From the NCBI RefSeq assembly GCF_915069625.1, contig NZ_CAJZFD010000016.1, forward strand, positions 1 to 17,829: 17,829 nucleotides of DNA. Direction: 5' to 3'. Positions 7,415 through 15,256 of the stretch are shown in pieces. Below the pieces are notes generated by a model, which saw only the letters and a program-made list of their open reading frames with translations, ran no database searches and was not told where the DNA came from. Position 1 is the first letter of the stretch; each line of letters begins with the position of its first letter. A program made the translations under genes and the position numbers. Source of the DNA: an uncultured Veillonella sp. Lineage in GTDB: Bacteria > Bacillota > Negativicutes > Veillonellales > Veillonellaceae.

Positions 7415-9016
7415 TTATTTGTATGCTTTTTTAAAGTCAACAAGGCCTAATGTAGTCCAGAAATAATTTTGAATACTTCCATTTGTTACATATGGTTGTG
7501 TTGTGAAATACAATGGCATTACTAGAGATTCATCAAAAATCATCTGTTCTGCTTTATGCATCAACGCATCCCGTTCAGCCCCATTTGGTGTTGTACGAAT
7601 ACGAGCGATTAACTCGTTATAATCATCACTATGGTACTGACTATCATTGTCTTCAGCAGAGAATACTTCTAAGAAGTTTTGTGGATCACTGTAATCCGCA
7701 ACCCAAGAAGCACGAGCAACTTGATATTTACCAGCTTCGCGGTCGGCTAAGAATACCTTTGTCTCTTGATTTTGTAAGCGCACATCTGCACCAAATGCAT
7801 TGACCCAAGCATCTTGTACAGCTTCGGCAATCGCTTTATGTAATTCACTTGTATTATACAAAATCGTAATTGGAGGCAATGGATGATTTTTATCATAGCC
7901 TGCTTTTTTCAAGATTTCTTTAGCTTGTTCTACATCTTCATAAACTAGATAGCTACCCGCTTCACGGAAATCTTCACGTCCATTACTTTCAAGCATACCA
8001 TAAGGAACAAAGGCATAGGCCGTCTCTTTACCACCGCGAACAATATTGTTAACGATGTTAGCACGGTTGATAACCATGGAGAAAGCTTTACGCACCTCAG
8101 GATCTGTGAAAGGATCTGCTTTCACATTGAATACGTAATAATAGTTACCAAGCATAGGTCCAATATGTAATAGACCTGCCTCTTCTAATCGTTTTTGGTC
8201 CGCTACAGGAGGCTCAACCGTCATATCTGCTTCGCCACCTTCAACCAATGTAAGGCGTGTGCTTTGGGATTCACTAATAGGCCAATTCATTTTCTCTGTT
8301 TTCACAGAATCTGCATCCCAATAGTTAGGATTCTTAATGAAATCCATTTCTCCATTATGCTTCCAGGATAGTAAGCGGTATGGACCATTAGATACAAATG
8401 TATCTGCATTGGCAGCCCAGTTTTCATGAGCCTCTATAGCTTTTTGGCTCACTGGATAATAGCTATGAGAAGCTAGTAATTTTAAGAAATACGCTGTTGG
8501 ATTCTCTAAGGTAACTACTAATGTATTATCATCAGTGGCCTTAACGCCAACATCATCAGCTGAAGCGTCACCATTATTAAAGGCTTCGCCATTTTTTAAT
8601 ACATATAACATATATGCATTGTCCGCATGGACTTCAGGGTCTAATACGCGTTTCCACGCGTATTCAAAGTCATGAGCCGTCAAAGGCTCTCCATTAGACC
8701 ATTTCAAATCAGGTCGTAAATGGAAGGTATACTCGCGACCATCATCAGAAATATCCCAGCTTTTAGCAAGTGCTGCCTCTGGTTCACTTTCATCATTTAA
8801 ACGAACTAAACCGTCAAATAATTGAAGTTGAACTGTAGCCTCCGGAGAGGTAGTAGACTTTGCTGGATCCAATGTGGATGGTTCCTGCTCAATAACATAT
8901 CGAATGGTATGCTCATCAATTGGTTGCTCCCCGCGAGGATAACCAAATACAAACAAGAGCACACTCACCCCAAGAGCAAGGACCATGAGTTTTAACAAAT
9001 TTCGTTTATCCATCAT
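7415..9016 (-). CDS. oppA: Oligopeptide ABC transporter substrate-binding protein
   Basis: This 533-residue protein is of the SBP_bac_5 family and captures peptides outside the inner membrane for OppBCDF. Family features are EPSTLDPAKSTTSPEA (44-59), LFDGLVRLN, WSNGEPLTAHDFEYAWKRV, SNGPYRLLSW and NPNYWDAD. It begins with a basic stretch and a hydrophobic helix (about 8-25) but has no lipobox cysteine and no obvious AxA cleavage site. It may thus be a soluble periplasmic protein, as expected of a diderm, or stay anchored. The ATG overlaps the stop of the beta-lactamase-like gene (ATGA); a second ATG follows at once. Being last in the operon, after a non-transport gene, is a less common order. 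Ligand preference cannot be read from the sequence. Confidence 0.9.
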   Translation of the reverse strand: MMDKRNLLKLMVLALGVSVLLFVFGYPRGEQPIDEHTIRYVIEQEPSTLDPAKSTTSPEATVQLQLFDGLVRLNDESEPEAALAKSWDISDDGREYTFHLRPDLKWSNGEPLTAHDFEYAWKRVLDPEVHADNAYMLYVLKNGEAFNNGDASADDVGVKATDDNTLVVTLENPTAYFLKLLASHSYYPVSQKAIEAHENWAANADTFVSNGPYRLLSWKHNGEMDFIKNPNYWDADSVKTEKMNWPISESQSTRLTLVEGGEADMTVEPPVADQKRLEEAGLLHIGPMLGNYYYVFNVKADPFTDPEVRKAFSMVINRANIVNNIVRGGKETAYAFVPYGMLESNGREDFREAGSYLVYEDVEQAKEILKKAGYDKNHPLPPITILYNTSELHKAIAEAVQDAWVNAFGADVRLQNQETKVFLADREAGKYQVARASWVADYSDPQNFLEVFSAEDNDSQYHSDDYNELIARIRTTPNGAERDALMHKAEQMIFDESLVMPLYFTTQPYVTNGSIQNYFWTTLGLVDFKKAYK

Positions 9017-9831
9017 GGCAATGCTTCCTCTACAAATTCTTTCATGATACGCCCTACTCGAGCGCCTAACTCTTTACCTCGGTCATTATCAATATCGCTC
9101 ATCAAAAGGATAAAGCAAAAATGACCTCTAAACGTTTCCAATATGCCCCCATCATGCTCTACGCGATCAAGGGATCCTGTTTTATGGTGAAAGCGTACAT
9201 CTTCCCCCCAATAAAACGGCAAAATATCACGGAATTGTTGGCGACCTAAAATGTTCCACATTTCTCGGCCATAAAAATCTCTATCACGACATTCAAAAAT
9301 GTGTTTATAGAGACGAGCTAACGCCATAGCAGTCATACGATTATCACGGCCTTCGGCGAGAGCTTCAAAGTCCATCATCATGCGATTAAGTTCTATCTCA
9401 TCTACACCAAGCTGTTCTGCACGAGCATTGATATTTTCCATTCCAAGAACTGTAATGAGCAAATTTGTCGCAATATTATCGCTGAGAACCATCATAAGAC
9501 GGCATAACTCAAGATAGGTAAAGCTATGCTTTGCAACTAATTCTTGTAAAGCACCACCACCTTCAACACGAGGTGTTCTAGATAGTGGAACTGTGTCATT
9601 AAGATCTAACTGTTCAGTACGAGCTAAATGGAACACATACTCCATGATGAGTACCTTAATCAAACTTGCACTAGAATGTACCGTATCCTCCCCTTTAGAA
9701 GCGATAATAATCGGTTCCTCTTCATCGTCAAATTGAAGTACTACATAGGATATATTTCCTTTTGGTGCTAATTCTTTAATAACTGTATCGAGTTGATGCT
9801 CCAAGGACTTGCCAACAAGTAACTTTTCCAT
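9013..9831 (-). CDS. Signal-less class A beta-lactamase-like serine hydrolase
   Basis: This 272-residue protein carries the full catalytic set of class A beta-lactamases. It has SxxK (SLIK, 56-59), SDN (117-119), ExxLN (145-149, EIELN, the Glu166 equivalent) and KTG (217-219). Yet it has no signal peptide; the start (MEKLLVGKSLEHQLDTVIKE) is a charged helix, so the protein should remain in the cytosol. It lies between oppF (12-base gap, GGGAG Shine-Dalgarno) and oppA (4-base overlap), hence is made with the peptide importer. Known class A-like proteins are periplasmic drug hydrolases or D-Ala peptidases. In the cytosol, a D-amino-acid-containing peptide or ester taken in by Opp is a more natural substrate; this is inference. 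A secreted resistance enzyme is unlikely. Confidence 0.85.
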   Translation of the reverse strand: MEKLLVGKSLEHQLDTVIKELAPKGNISYVVLQFDDEEEPIIIASKGEDTVHSSASLIKVLIMEYVFHLARTEQLDLNDTVPLSRTPRVEGGGALQELVAKHSFTYLELCRLMMVLSDNIATNLLITVLGMENINARAEQLGVDEIELNRMMMDFEALAEGRDNRMTAMALARLYKHIFECRDRDFYGREMWNILGRQQFRDILPFYWGEDVRFHHKTGSLDRVEHDGGILETFRGHFCFILLMSDIDNDRGKELGARVGRIMKEFVEEALP

Positions 9832-9843
9832 ACTATTCTCCCA

Positions 9844-10791
9844 TTATATGTGCCAGCATGCGATGCGGCGATCTGCCCAATCACGAAGAGGTGGACGTTC
9901 TGCAAAGCAACGACCCTCTGCTTCTGGACATCGACCACTAAACAAACAACCTTTCGGTGGGTCTAGTGGATTTGGTGGGTCCCCTTTAAGAGGTGCTCCA
10001 ATTGGAGCATGCGGTATAACAGGACCGTTTAAGGCGGTCAAAGCACGAGTATACGGATGTTGTGGGAATTCGTATAAATCCAACGCTGGACCTTCTTCCA
10101 TAACAGCCCCTAAATACATAACTACCATGCGATGACTGATGTAGCGCACCATATTTAAATCATGAGAAATAAAGAGGTACGAAATACCATGTTGTTCTTG
10201 TAATCTCTCAAGCAAGGTCATAATTTGTACTTGAATCGATACATCTAGTGCTGAAATCGGTTCATCACAGATGATGCACTGCGGCTGCATAATAAGAGCT
10301 CGTGCAATACCGATACGTTGACGTTGGCCACCTGACAATTCATGAGCATAACGCTCACCAAAGGACATGTTCAAACCAACTTGATCAAGCACTTCTTTTA
10401 CACGAATAACACGATCGCGAGGTGTATATTTTGGATCTAGCTCCAATGGTTCCTCTAGAATCGCATTAACTGTAAGACGTGGATTAAGAGATGCATAAGG
10501 GTTTTGGAATACCATTTGCATCACCGGATGAACAGCTTTTCGATCCACATAAGGATCAATCTGACGACCGTTCATATAAATAGAACCTAATGTAGCTTGA
10601 TGTAAGCCCATCAAAGTGTAGCCAAATGTGGATTTACCACATCCAGACTCACCTACGATACCAAGGGTTTCCCCTGGTGATTGATATAGGCTCACGCCTT
10701 GTACAGCATGTACCGTGTGTTTTGGCTTAAATAAGCCTCCTGACAGAGTGAACTCTTTAACGAGATTGTCAGTTTCCCATACGTAACTCAT
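9844..10791 (-). CDS. oppF: Oligopeptide ABC transporter ATP-binding protein OppF
   Basis: This is one of two ATPase subunits that power peptide import through OppB/OppC. In 315 residues it shows Walker A GESGCGKS (47-54), Q-loop VFQNP (94-98), signature LSGGQ (152-156), Walker B CIICDEP (172-178) and switch SHDL (209-212). The C-terminal oligopeptide-transporter extension contains GCLFSGRCPEAEGRC and CW, i.e. C282, C288, C295 and C312. This is the four-Cys set that binds an iron-sulfur cluster in some Opp/Dpp ATPases. The ATG overlaps the oppD stop by one base (TAATG). The protein has a second-subunit pattern (N-terminal LFKPKHTVHAVQGVSL), which decides OppF rather than OppD. Confidence 0.93.
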   Translation of the reverse strand: MSYVWETDNLVKEFTLSGGLFKPKHTVHAVQGVSLYQSPGETLGIVGESGCGKSTFGYTLMGLHQATLGSIYMNGRQIDPYVDRKAVHPVMQMVFQNPYASLNPRLTVNAILEEPLELDPKYTPRDRVIRVKEVLDQVGLNMSFGERYAHELSGGQRQRIGIARALIMQPQCIICDEPISALDVSIQVQIMTLLERLQEQHGISYLFISHDLNMVRYISHRMVVMYLGAVMEEGPALDLYEFPQHPYTRALTALNGPVIPHAPIGAPLKGDPPNPLDPPKGCLFSGRCPEAEGRCFAERPPLRDWADRRIACWHI

Positions 10792-11771
10792 TAAAGTCCC
10801 TCCAACTTAGCTAACCAACATGTAAATTGGTGACCTTCACCAACATTTGTAACCATAGGAATACGATTACCACAGATACGCATAGCCCACTTGCACCGTG
10901 GATTAAATGCACACCCTCGTGGTAAATCAAATAGATCTGGCGGTTGACCTTCAACGGCTTTTAATTCACCATGCCATTTACCTTGTGGTAAAGCGAGTAA
11001 CAAGCCCAATGTATACGGATGACGAGGTTCATTAAAGATACCTTCTACCGTAGCAGATTCAACACATTTGCCAGCATACATAACCATAACGCGATCGCAG
11101 ATTTGAGCAATAACACGTAAGTTATGAGAAATAAAGATAATACCAATACCAGCTTCTACAGCTAATGTTTGCATAAGGCGCAAGATTTGAGCCTCTGTTG
11201 TAATATCTAGAGCCGTTGTCGGTTCATCACAAATCAAAACCTTTGGACGACCAGCGACAGCCATGGCGATACATACCCGTTGGCGCATACCACCACTCAA
11301 CTCATGAGGATATTGAGATAATCGTCTTTCCGGTGTTGAAAGACCCATTTTCTTTAATAAGTCGATGGCAATCGCTCGTTCATCATAATCGTCACCATAC
11401 GCATTGGTACGATTGATAACCTCATACATTTGCTCCCCAATCGTCATGATTGGATTCAAAGATGTCATAGGATCTTGGAATACCATGGCAACAGTAGTAC
11501 CGCGGAGTTCATTCCAATCATCTTCAGTGAATTCGAGGCAATCATTGCCATCAATCATAAATGTATCGGCTTTGATTTTTGTTTTACCATATGGTAGTAA
11601 TCCCATTAAGGAATTAACTAGCACAGATTTACCACAGCCTGATTCACCAACAATACCTAAAATCTCACCTGGTTGTAAGGAGATATCTTGATTACGAATA
11701 ACCCGTAAAGGGCCTTGGAAGGTATCGATGGTAATGGACACATTGCGCACATCAACAATTGCGTTATTCAT
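10791..11771 (-). CDS. oppD: Oligopeptide ABC transporter ATP-binding protein OppD
   Basis: This is the partner ATPase of OppF. Its 326 residues contain Walker A GESGCGKS (42-49), Q-loop [11 protein letters not shown] (97-107), signature LSGGM (158-162), Walker B VLICDEP (178-184) and the switch SHNL (215-218; Asn in place of the usual Asp after the His). The C-terminal extension has four cysteines, C287, C293, C300 and C318, in the Cys pattern seen in OppF. Its start overlaps the oppC stop by one base (TAATG), so the two are coupled. It acts on the cytosolic face of the inner membrane. Confidence 0.93.
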   Translation of the reverse strand: MNNAIVDVRNVSITIDTFQGPLRVIRNQDISLQPGEILGIVGESGCGKSVLVNSLMGLLPYGKTKIKADTFMIDGNDCLEFTEDDWNELRGTTVAMVFQDPMTSLNPIMTIGEQMYEVINRTNAYGDDYDERAIAIDLLKKMGLSTPERRLSQYPHELSGGMRQRVCIAMAVAGRPKVLICDEPTTALDITTEAQILRLMQTLAVEAGIGIIFISHNLRVIAQICDRVMVMYAGKCVESATVEGIFNEPRHPYTLGLLLALPQGKWHGELKAVEGQPPDLFDLPRGCAFNPRCKWAMRICGNRIPMVTNVGEGHQFTCWLAKLEGL

Positions 11772-12670
11772 TATCTATCTCCTTCCTTAGGGTCTAACAC
11801 ATTACGTAAGCCATCGCCAAGGAATGCGAAACCAAGCATGGTAACGCTAATGGCAACAGCAGGGAAAATCAATTGGAATGGATAGGAGCGCATACTACTA
11901 ATCCCTTCAGAAGCGAGTACACCCCAGCTCGCCATAGGTGCATTTACACCTAAGCCGATAAAGCTAAGGAAGGCTTCTGTAAAAATAGCCTCTGGGATGG
12001 CCAAGGTCAATGTAATGATGATTGGTCCCACGCAGTTTGGCAAAATATGACGCAATAAAATGCGATATTTTGGAATCCCCATCGCTTCAGCAGCAATGAT
12101 GTATTCTTCGTTTTTCACTTTCAAAATTTGGCTACGTACAATACGGGCCATATTCAGCCAGTAGGCGATACCCAATGCTACGAAAATAGACGTTAAACCA
12201 GGGCCAAGTACAACCATCAACAAAATTACATACAGTAAAAGTGGAATGCCGTACAAAACATCTACGATGCCCATCATGATGCGGTCAACCTTGCCACCAA
12301 GGTAACCTGCAATACCGCCATAAGTAACGCCGATAACAAGATTGATAAACGCCGCTACAAAACCGATAGTTAAGGAAATGCGAGCGCCGTACATAACGCG
12401 CGTATAAATATCGCGGCCCAAGGTATCTGTGCCGAACCAATGACTAAAGCTTGGACTTTGGTTCGCATCAATCAAGGATTGATCCGCATAGGTATACGGC
12501 GAAATTAGGGGTCCTAAAATTGCAAGTACAATCATCACTAAGATGATAGTAGCCCCTACTACGGCCAAGCGATTTACCTTAAATCTCGCCCATTTACTAG
12601 GACGTTTTATAAAGCTTGTAATTTCTTCTTGAGGAGTTCGTTCAATAGGTAAAAAATCTTCCTTATTCAT
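11771..12670 (-). CDS. oppC: Oligopeptide ABC transporter permease OppC
   Basis: This 299-residue inner-membrane permease pairs with OppB to form the peptide channel. It has an N-terminal OppC_N segment and first helix (about 35-55), then five further helices. The EAA loop that docks the ATPases (EEYIIAAEAMGIPKYRILLR, 188-207) and the typical HWFGTDTLGRDIYTRVMYGA (77-96) are clear. The ATG at 12670 has a GGAGG six bases away and overlaps the oppB stop by eight bases. An earlier in-frame ATG (12703) would add 11 residues with no Shine-Dalgarno and lie deep in oppB, so it is rejected. Confidence 0.93.
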   Translation of the reverse strand: MNKEDFLPIERTPQEEITSFIKRPSKWARFKVNRLAVVGATIILVMIVLAILGPLISPYTYADQSLIDANQSPSFSHWFGTDTLGRDIYTRVMYGARISLTIGFVAAFINLVIGVTYGGIAGYLGGKVDRIMMGIVDVLYGIPLLLYVILLMVVLGPGLTSIFVALGIAYWLNMARIVRSQILKVKNEEYIIAAEAMGIPKYRILLRHILPNCVGPIIITLTLAIPEAIFTEAFLSFIGLGVNAPMASWGVLASEGISSMRSYPFQLIFPAVAISVTMLGFAFLGDGLRNVLDPKEGDR

Positions 12671-13595
12671 CTGTCCCCTCCTCTGTCGTAACACGTGGAT
12701 CAATTAACGGATAAATCATATCCACCAAAATATTAAGAAATACTACAAGCGCACTATAGAAAATCGTAATGCCCAGGATAACCGTATAGTCACGGTTATA
12801 GATGGATGTTACGAAATACTGTCCAAGGCCTGGAATGGCAAAGATTGTTTCTACGATAAAGCTACCTGTCAAAAGGCTAGCAGCCAATGGTCCCAGGTAC
12901 GTAATAACTGGCAAAATAGCATTGCCTAATGCATGACGTGTCAAAATAGTCCAAGAGCCCAAGCCTTTAGCGCGAGCTGTACGGATATATTCTTGTTGGT
13001 ACACATCAAGCAACCCACTGCGCGTTAAGCGTGCAATGAATGCCATAGGTTGTGCTGCTAACGTCAACACTGGTAGAACCATATAAGATGGACCACGCCA
13101 TAAGGCCACTGGGAACCATCCCAGTTCAAAGCCCACCACATAGACAAGAACGGCACCAATAATAAATGTAGGCACGGAAATACCAATAGTAGATAATACG
13201 GTAACCGCATAATCAACGATGCCATTAGGGCGCATAGCACTAATAGCACCCGCTGCAATGCCACCTACTACAGCCACCATTAATGATAATAAACCGAGCT
13301 GCGCAGAAATTGGGAATGCATCACTGATAATATCGTTCACACTACGACCTTCATACTTATATGATGGTCCCAAATCGCCCGTAATAACACCACCTAAATA
13401 ATCACCATACTGTTTCCATACAGGATCATCAAGATGATACTTTGCTTCAATACTTGCTTTCACCTGAGGTGGTAATTTCTTTTCACTTGTAAAAGGTCCC
13501 CCCGGTATTGCATGCATTAATGCAAACGTTACGGTAATGATGACCCATAAGATTATGATTGCGCCACCTAGACGTCGAAATACATACCTTGTCAT
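12663..13595 (-). CDS. oppB: Oligopeptide ABC transporter permease OppB
   Basis: This is the first gene of the importer operon, a 310-residue permease with six predicted helices. The N-terminal YVFRRLGGAIIILWVIITVTF is characteristic of DppB/OppB, and the EAA loop (QEYIRTARAKGLGSWTILTR, 201-220) matches OppC's. An ATG at 13595 lies nine bases after GGAGG; a GTG six bases further upstream (13601) is too close to it. The gene is read from a promoter in the divergent region with pdxK. Confidence 0.93.
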   Translation of the reverse strand: MTRYVFRRLGGAIIILWVIITVTFALMHAIPGGPFTSEKKLPPQVKASIEAKYHLDDPVWKQYGDYLGGVITGDLGPSYKYEGRSVNDIISDAFPISAQLGLLSLMVAVVGGIAAGAISAMRPNGIVDYAVTVLSTIGISVPTFIIGAVLVYVVGFELGWFPVALWRGPSYMVLPVLTLAAQPMAFIARLTRSGLLDVYQQEYIRTARAKGLGSWTILTRHALGNAILPVITYLGPLAASLLTGSFIVETIFAIPGLGQYFVTSIYNRDYTVILGITIFYSALVVFLNILVDMIYPLIDPRVTTEEGTDE

Positions 13596-13629
13596 TGTCA
13601 CTATCCTCCATAAAAAGTCTATCTGTTTT

Positions 13630-13658
13630 ATTATACTACATTATGAAGTTAATTTCAT
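13630..13658 (-). promoter_or_regulatory. Probable promoter of the opp operon
   Basis: A perfect TATAAT lies on the minus strand at 13630-13635, about 35 bases before the oppB start. The -35 region 17 bases away (13653-13658, ATGAAA on the minus strand) is far from consensus, so an activator or regulator may be needed. The imperfect inverted repeat ATGAA/TTCAT at 13643-13658 overlaps it and could be an operator. Confidence 0.45.
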
Positions 13659-13674
13659 GAATAACATCATTACA

Positions 13675-13703
13675 TTTACAGAACGCCCTACATAACGTAC
13701 AAT
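13675..13703 (+). promoter_or_regulatory. Promoter of the pdxK-DUF805 operon
   Basis: TTTACA (13675-13680) and TACAAT (13698-13703) are separated by exactly 17 bases, a good sigma-70-type match. The leader to the pdxK start is about 20 bases and carries GGAGG. The promoter is divergent to that of opp, with about 16 bases between the two -35 regions. Confidence 0.7.
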
Positions 13704-13730
13704 AAAATATATAGTATTTTGGAGGTGTCT

Positions 13731-14564
13731 ATGACAGAAGTACCTAGAGTCTTAACAATTCAAGACATGAGCTCCATCGGCCGTTGTGCCCTAACCGTTA
13801 TGATTCCAATCATCAGCGCTATGCGTTGCCAAGCGGTTCCATTGGCAACAGCTGTATTGAGTAATCACTTAGAATATCCACACTACGAGTTCGTAGATTT
13901 ATCGGCACATATGAGAGATTTTATGGACTGCTGGGATAAGAACGAAATCGACTTTCACGCTATTGTAAGTGGTTTCTTGGCATCCCCAGAACAAATTCAT
14001 CTCGTGGAAGAAGCCATCGATCGTTTCGGTAATAAGGGACAAATGATTATCGTCGATCCTGCTATGGCCGATGATGGTCGCCTCTACTCTATCTATACAC
14101 CTGATATGGTAGTAGCAATGCGCCAACTTGTTTCCAAAGCGCACATTGTAAAGCCTAATTACACAGAGGCTTGTTTCTTATTAGACATTCCATTCTCTAC
14201 AGATCCTATTAGTGATGATGAATTGCGTAATCGTTGCAAGCGATTACATCAAATGGGTCCTGATATGGTTATCATGACTAGCGTACCATCCGAAACACAC
14301 GCGGTCATCGCCGTCTATGATGGGCTAACTGATTATTTAAAAACATATGATATTCCTCTTATTCCTGTAAAAGCTACAGGAACTGGAGATATCTTTACTG
14401 CTGTATTATCCGGTGCAGTAATGAGGGGATATTCACCGTATGATGCGGCAGAGCTGGCAATGAATTTTACTACTAAAGCGATTCAAGCCACAGTAGATAC
14501 TGTAAAATCTATGAAACAAGGTGTAGCATTTGAGCTAGTCTTGCCAGAATTAACTCAACTATAA
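13731..14564 (+). CDS. Pyridoxal/pyridoxamine kinase (PdxK/PdxY family)
   Basis: The enzyme phosphorylates pyridoxal, pyridoxine or pyridoxamine with ATP in the vitamin B6 salvage path; it is cytosolic. The 277-residue protein has the ribokinase-like fold with QDMSSIGRCALTV (11-23), VDPAMADDGRLY (108-119), a KPNYTEA (141-147) motif and GTGD (217-220) with the catalytic base D220. The arrangement fits PdxY/PdxK-like proteins better than ThiD, whose hydroxymethylpyrimidine-kinase motifs are absent. A TTG twelve bases upstream is in frame but inside the Shine-Dalgarno region; the ATG with GGAGG five bases before it is chosen. It is followed after 21 bases by the DUF805 gene, so they form a short operon. 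Confidence 0.88.
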   Translation: MTEVPRVLTIQDMSSIGRCALTVMIPIISAMRCQAVPLATAVLSNHLEYPHYEFVDLSAHMRDFMDCWDKNEIDFHAIVSGFLASPEQIHLVEEAIDRFGNKGQMIIVDPAMADDGRLYSIYTPDMVVAMRQLVSKAHIVKPNYTEACFLLDIPFSTDPISDDELRNRCKRLHQMGPDMVIMTSVPSETHAVIAVYDGLTDYLKTYDIPLIPVKATGTGDIFTAVLSGAVMRGYSPYDAAELAMNFTTKAIQATVDTVKSMKQGVAFELVLPELTQL

Positions 14565-14585
14565 GCTATAAATAAAGGGGAACTT

Positions 14586-15170
14586 ATGGATTTACTCTAT
14601 GTTGTATTACGAACACTGCTCATATGTACTGTAGGTTTGCTCATCGCATTCCAAGGTCGACGTATGGGCCTATCGATTTTTAATCTAACGGGACGATTAA
14701 ATCGACTTCAATTTATCATATGCTTTATCGTGCTAATGATTTTATTCCACATCGTTCATTACATCGATGATCTATTCTTAGACTTTGTCGTATCCTTACC
14801 AGCTTATTGGTTTACACGGGTCATCATATGGATTTTATTAGCAACACTCTTCCCATTGTCCTGCATCTTATTTGGCCGTCGTATTCACGATATCGGCTTT
14901 AATGCATGGGCCGGGATTCTCTGGTCAGTAATTATTATTTTCATCAATACTTACTCTGCTGTATCTCCATTCAATTACTTACTGGAGCTTTTCGTATGGC
15001 TCATCGGCTTCCTCTTCTGGGTATTGCCGGGACAACCGGAACCAAACCAATACGGAAATCCTCCTTTTATGCCTGTCAATCGACCAACTTACGAGTCAAT
15101 GCAACAACCAGGATCTGAATCAGAACGAGAAATTAGAAAAACCGTTCGAAAACGTCGTAAAAAACGGTAA
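14586..15170 (+). CDS. DUF805 family membrane protein
   Basis: This is a 194-residue inner-membrane protein with about four hydrophobic segments (near 3-22, 41-60, 77-96 and 108-146 as a long double one). It shows DUF805 hallmarks: LTGRLNRLQF (34-43), FGRRIHDIGFNAWAG (96-110) and PGQPEPNQYGNPP (148-160). Unusually the family region is followed by a polar, strongly basic tail (residues 178-194, many R and K). The function of DUF805 proteins is not known; some are inhibitors or partners in envelope processes, without a general rule. It follows the kinase by 21 bases with a GGGG Shine-Dalgarno and ends at a strong terminator. Confidence 0.8.
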   Translation: MDLLYVVLRTLLICTVGLLIAFQGRRMGLSIFNLTGRLNRLQFIICFIVLMILFHIVHYIDDLFLDFVVSLPAYWFTRVIIWILLATLFPLSCILFGRRIHDIGFNAWAGILWSVIIIFINTYSAVSPFNYLLELFVWLIGFLFWVLPGQPEPNQYGNPPFMPVNRPTYESMQQPGSESEREIRKTVRKRRKKR

Positions 15171-15180
15171 AACCAAAATA

Positions 15181-15216
15181 AAAAACGTATCTCTAGAAAG
15201 AGATACGTTTTTTTTT
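15181..15216 (+). terminator. Bidirectional intrinsic terminator between convergent genes
   Basis: A 10-bp perfect stem (15185-15194 with 15199-15208, loop AGAA) is flanked by A-runs on the left and nine T (15208-15216) on the right. It ends the pdxK-DUF805 transcript, and with six A (15180-15185), read as T on the minus strand, can stop the opposing gene too. Confidence 0.88.
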
Positions 15217-15256
15217 ATACCATAATATATACGATTATTTAATTAATAATCAATGC

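Noticed and set aside
9013..9831. Antibiotic-resistance beta-lactamase
   Set aside because: Motifs fit class A, but there is no signal peptide and it is embedded in a peptide-import operon; drug resistance is not supported.
9809..10135. Plus-strand open frame opposite oppF and the beta-lactamase-like gene
   Set aside because: It lies antisense to a well-conserved gene, has no Shine-Dalgarno and no recognisable product.
13064..13264. Minus-strand open frame in another frame of oppB
   Set aside because: It is fully inside oppB with no own start signals; a frame shadow.
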